64,000 nucleotides of DNA, from NCBI RefSeq assembly GCF_963422335.1, contig NZ_OY729424.1:310001-374000 (forward strand), given 5' to 3'. Origin of the DNA: an uncultured Roseateles sp. GTDB lineage: Bacteria; Pseudomonadota; Gammaproteobacteria; Burkholderiales; Burkholderiaceae_C. A model generated the notes under the pieces. That model saw only the letters and a list, made by a program, of their open reading frames with translations. It made no database searches and was not told the origin of the DNA. This document shows, piece after piece, positions 62,068 through 64,000 of this stretch. The first letter of the stretch is position 1, and each line of letters starts with the position of its first letter. The position numbers were made by a program, and so were the translations under genes.

Positions 62068-62597
62068 AGAAACGCCACCTACCACTGTTGCTGTGCGCAG
62101 GGCTGATATTGGCCAGTTGCGCATCGGCCCCCGTGCCCTCCGACTATGCGAGCGAGAAGCCGACGCTTGACCTGCCCCAATACCTGAACGGACCGCTCAC
62201 CGCCCACGGCCTGTTCACCGACCGCAGCGGCAAGGTGGTGCGCCGCTTCACCGTCGCGCTGAAGGGCACCTGGCAGGGCGACAAGGGCACGCTCGAAGAA
62301 GACTTCAGCTACAGCGACGGCAAGAAGGAGCGCCGCGTCTGGACCCTGCAGAAGCTGGGCAACGGCCGCTACACCGGCACGGCAGACGACGTGATCGGCG
62401 TGGCCCAGGGCGAGGTGGCCGGCAATGCGCTGCGCTGGGCCTACACCCTGCGGCTGCCGGTCGACGGCAGCGTCTACGAGGTGCAGTTCGACGACTGGAT
62501 GTACCTGATGGATGACAAGGTGATGCTGAACAAGGCGGTGATGAGCAAGTTCGGCGTCAAGCTCGGCGAGGTCACCCTGTCCTTCCACAAACCCTGA
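62064..62597 (+). CDS. DUF3833 lipoprotein
   Basis: 177 residues. Lipoprotein signal LLLCAGLILASCASAP with lipobox ASC. The mature part (GPLTAHGLFTDRSGKVVRRF, VRFDDWMYLMDD-like FDDWMYLMDDKVMLNKAVMS) matches DUF3833, a lipocalin-like family. It is probably anchored to a membrane leaflet and may bind the modified lipid. Start overlaps the transporter stop (ATGA). Confidence 0.88.
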   Translation: MKKRHLPLLLCAGLILASCASAPVPSDYASEKPTLDLPQYLNGPLTAHGLFTDRSGKVVRRFTVALKGTWQGDKGTLEEDFSYSDGKKERRVWTLQKLGNGRYTGTADDVIGVAQGEVAGNALRWAYTLRLPVDGSVYEVQFDDWMYLMDDKVMLNKAVMSKFGVKLGEVTLSFHKP

Positions 62598-62600
62598 ACC

Positions 62601-63386
62601 ATGGCACTGAATCCCAAGCTGCAGGACTGGCAAGGCCGCTGCGTCTGGCTGGTCGGTGCCTCCAGCGGCATCGGCGAGGCCCTGGCCCACGAGCTGCATA
62701 GGCACGGGGCCTTCGTCGTCGTCAGCGCCCGCGGTGTCAGCAAGCTGCAGGCCTTCGAGCGCTCACATCCCGGCAGCCTGGCTCTGCCGCTGGATGTGAC
62801 CGACGCCGCAGCGATCCGCAACGCAGTGCGCACCCTCACCGAGGGTCATCGCGCCATTGACCTCACCGTCTTCTGCGCCGGGCACTACCAGGCCATGCGC
62901 GCCACCGACTTCGACCTGGGCGAGGCACACCGGCATCTGGAGATCAACTACGGCGGCGCACTGAACCTGCTGGACGCGCTGCTGCCCCAGCTGGTGGCCC
63001 AGGGCCGTGGTGGCCGGGGCGGCCACCTGAGCCTGGTGTCCAGCGTGGCCGGCTACCGCGGCCTGCCGAAGTCGCTGGCCTACGGGCCGTCCAAGGCCGC
63101 ACTGGCCAATCTGGCCGAGACCCTGTATCTGGATCTGCATGGCCTGGGCCTGGGCATCTCCCTGGTCTGCCCGGGCTTTGTGGCCACGCCGCTGACCGCC
63201 GGCAACGACTTCGAGATGCCAGCTCTTCTCACCCCCGAGCAGGCCGCACAGGCCATGCTCGACGGCTATGCGAAGGGCCGCTTCGAGATCCACTTTCCGA
63301 AGCGCTTCACGCTATGGCTCAAACTGCTGCGTGTGCTGCCCTATCGCCTGTACTTTGCGCTGGTCAGCCGCGTCACCGGAGTCTGA
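62601..63386 (+). CDS. Short-chain dehydrogenase/reductase
   Basis: 261 residues. NAD(P)-binding VGASSGIGEALAHEL at about 15-29, NYGG in place of the usual NNAG-type region, catalytic Ser (LSLVSSVAGYRG) and YGPSKAAL with Tyr-x3-Lys. The C-terminal basic segment (KRFTLWLKLLRVLPYRLYF) suggests membrane contact. It follows the DUF3833 gene closely and probably acts on an oxidised acyl chain. Confidence 0.9.
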   Translation: MALNPKLQDWQGRCVWLVGASSGIGEALAHELHRHGAFVVVSARGVSKLQAFERSHPGSLALPLDVTDAAAIRNAVRTLTEGHRAIDLTVFCAGHYQAMRATDFDLGEAHRHLEINYGGALNLLDALLPQLVAQGRGGRGGHLSLVSSVAGYRGLPKSLAYGPSKAALANLAETLYLDLHGLGLGISLVCPGFVATPLTAGNDFEMPALLTPEQAAQAMLDGYAKGRFEIHFPKRFTLWLKLLRVLPYRLYFALVSRVTGV

Positions 63387-63389
63387 GGC

Positions 63390-63866
63390 ATGCTGCAACA
63401 CCCGATCCTGCTCTCGCCATCACCCTCACATGCACCAGAAGACGCGCGGCTGCAGGCCGTCATCGACCTGTTCGAGCAGCTGAAGTTCGAGGACGTGGAA
63501 CGCCTGGGCCACTGGTACAGCGACGATTGCTTCTTCAAGGACCCGTTCAACGAGGTCCACAACCTGGCCGCCACACAGCGCATCTTCGCCCACATGTTCC
63601 GCGAGCTGCTGGAGCCGCGCTTCGTCGTGCTCGACGCGGTGGCCCGCGGCGATCAGTGCTTTCTGACCTGGAACTTTTTGTTCCGTCTGAAGAGCCGGCC
63701 GCTGCAGCTGCAGACCATCCATGGCAGCAGCCATCTGCGCTGGAACGCGCAGGGCCGTGTCAGCTACCACCGCGATTACTGGGACGCGGCCGAGCAGTTC
63801 TACGAGAAGCTGCCGCTGCTGGGCGGCTTGCTGCGCTGGATCAAGAAGCGGCTTGCCGCCTCCTGA
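63390..63866 (+). CDS. NTF2-like (SnoaL-type) protein
   Basis: 158 residues of one cone-shaped NTF2-like domain: LQAVIDLFEQLKFEDVERLG, WYSDDCFFKDPFNEVH, and HRDYWDAAEQFYEKLPLLGG. It is the last gene of the run, 3 bp after the SDR stop. Such proteins are small isomerases, hydrolases or binding proteins; which applies here is unknown. Confidence 0.85.
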   Translation: MLQHPILLSPSPSHAPEDARLQAVIDLFEQLKFEDVERLGHWYSDDCFFKDPFNEVHNLAATQRIFAHMFRELLEPRFVVLDAVARGDQCFLTWNFLFRLKSRPLQLQTIHGSSHLRWNAQGRVSYHRDYWDAAEQFYEKLPLLGGLLRWIKKRLAAS

Positions 63867-63870
63867 GCCA

Positions 63871-64000
63871 TCAGCGCAACCAGCCTTTGCGGCGGAAGTA
63901 GATGAAGGGCGCGGCCACCGAGCCCAGCATCAGCACCAGCGCAAACGGATAACCCCAGGCCTGGTCCAGCTCCGGCATGTACTTGAAGTTCATGCCGTAG
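63871..64000 (-). CDS. corA: CorA-type magnesium transporter, C-terminal end only
   Basis: The last 42 codons of a gene that continues beyond the window. It shows the signature YGMNFKYMPEL (GMN selectivity motif), the last membrane helix (GYPFALVLMLGSVAAPFIYF) and the basic tail RRKGWLR. CorA channels import Mg2+ or Co2+. Convergent with the NTF2-like gene, 4 bp apart. Confidence 0.9.
   Translation of the reverse strand, partial: YGMNFKYMPELDQAWGYPFALVLMLGSVAAPFIYFRRKGWLR

Overview
The window reads as a chromosomal segment of a high-GC betaproteobacterium of the order Burkholderiales, most like the Roseateles/Leptothrix/Rubrivivax group. This is inferred from base composition, family-level gene content (PEP-CTERM protein, rhombosortase, GlnE, YhdP, UbiH-type hydroxylase) and gene density; no rRNA or tRNA is present to confirm it. 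I see no insertion sequence, prophage or CRISPR array.

Layout. 1-6.7 kb: the end of a double-ATPase peptide ABC transporter gene, a TetR regulator with a palindromic operator, a 41-residue membrane peptide behind a second copy of that operator and a sigma-54-like promoter, then two tandem exported TPR/GGDEF diguanylate cyclases. 6.7-29.2 kb, almost all on the minus strand: a FAD oxidoreductase and a membrane spermidine-synthase-like enzyme; a glutaredoxin-DinB fusion and an isochorismatase-type hydrolase; then an operon-like run of DUF1329, DUF1302, MMPL/RND transporter, YCF48-like protein, HMG-CoA-lyase-type enzyme, HyuB, HyuA and CaiB. That run is divergent from a PrpR-type sigma-54 activator. 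Beyond it lie DUF350, DUF4178 and SPFH proteins.

The most system-like part is 11.3-26.2 kb. The activator gene faces the operon across an AT-rich gap that holds three TGAAACA/TGTTTCA heptamers about two helical turns apart and a good sigma-54 promoter reading into CaiB. I infer an inducible pathway: a hydrophobic substrate handled by the DUF1302/DUF1329/MMPL/YCF48 envelope machinery, activated by CoA transfer and an ATP-dependent hydantoinase/carboxylase-type HyuAB enzyme, and cleaved by the lyase. The substrate is unknown. The genes on either side (SPFH, DUF4178, DUF350, then spermidine synthase and FAD oxidoreductase) look like two halves of one operon separated by this block.

29-38.8 kb: UbiH-type hydroxylase, an orphan TPR-GAF histidine kinase, an extracellular nuclease with a candidate Pho box, a PEP-CTERM protein, and argG. 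38.9-50 kb: TPR methyltransferase, nitrilase-family amidase and YhdP, divergent from glnE, rhombosortase, an EamA transporter and a glutathione transferase. 50-54 kb: a MoaD-like protein overlapping a BNR-repeat protein, and a GntR(YtrA)-ABC operon with a palindromic operator.

54-63.9 kb: a photo-oxidative stress and membrane-lipid region. A MerR regulator with all visible B12-binding signatures (CarH/LitR type) and a di-iron desaturase-like gene lie on the minus strand. Glutathione peroxidase is divergent from them, followed by a possible non-coding RNA and a tightly overlapping operon: FAD oxidoreductase, DUF1365, cyclopropane-fatty-acid synthase, chalcone-isomerase-like protein, GPH symporter, DUF3833 lipoprotein, SDR and NTF2-like protein. 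The window ends in the 3' end of a corA gene.
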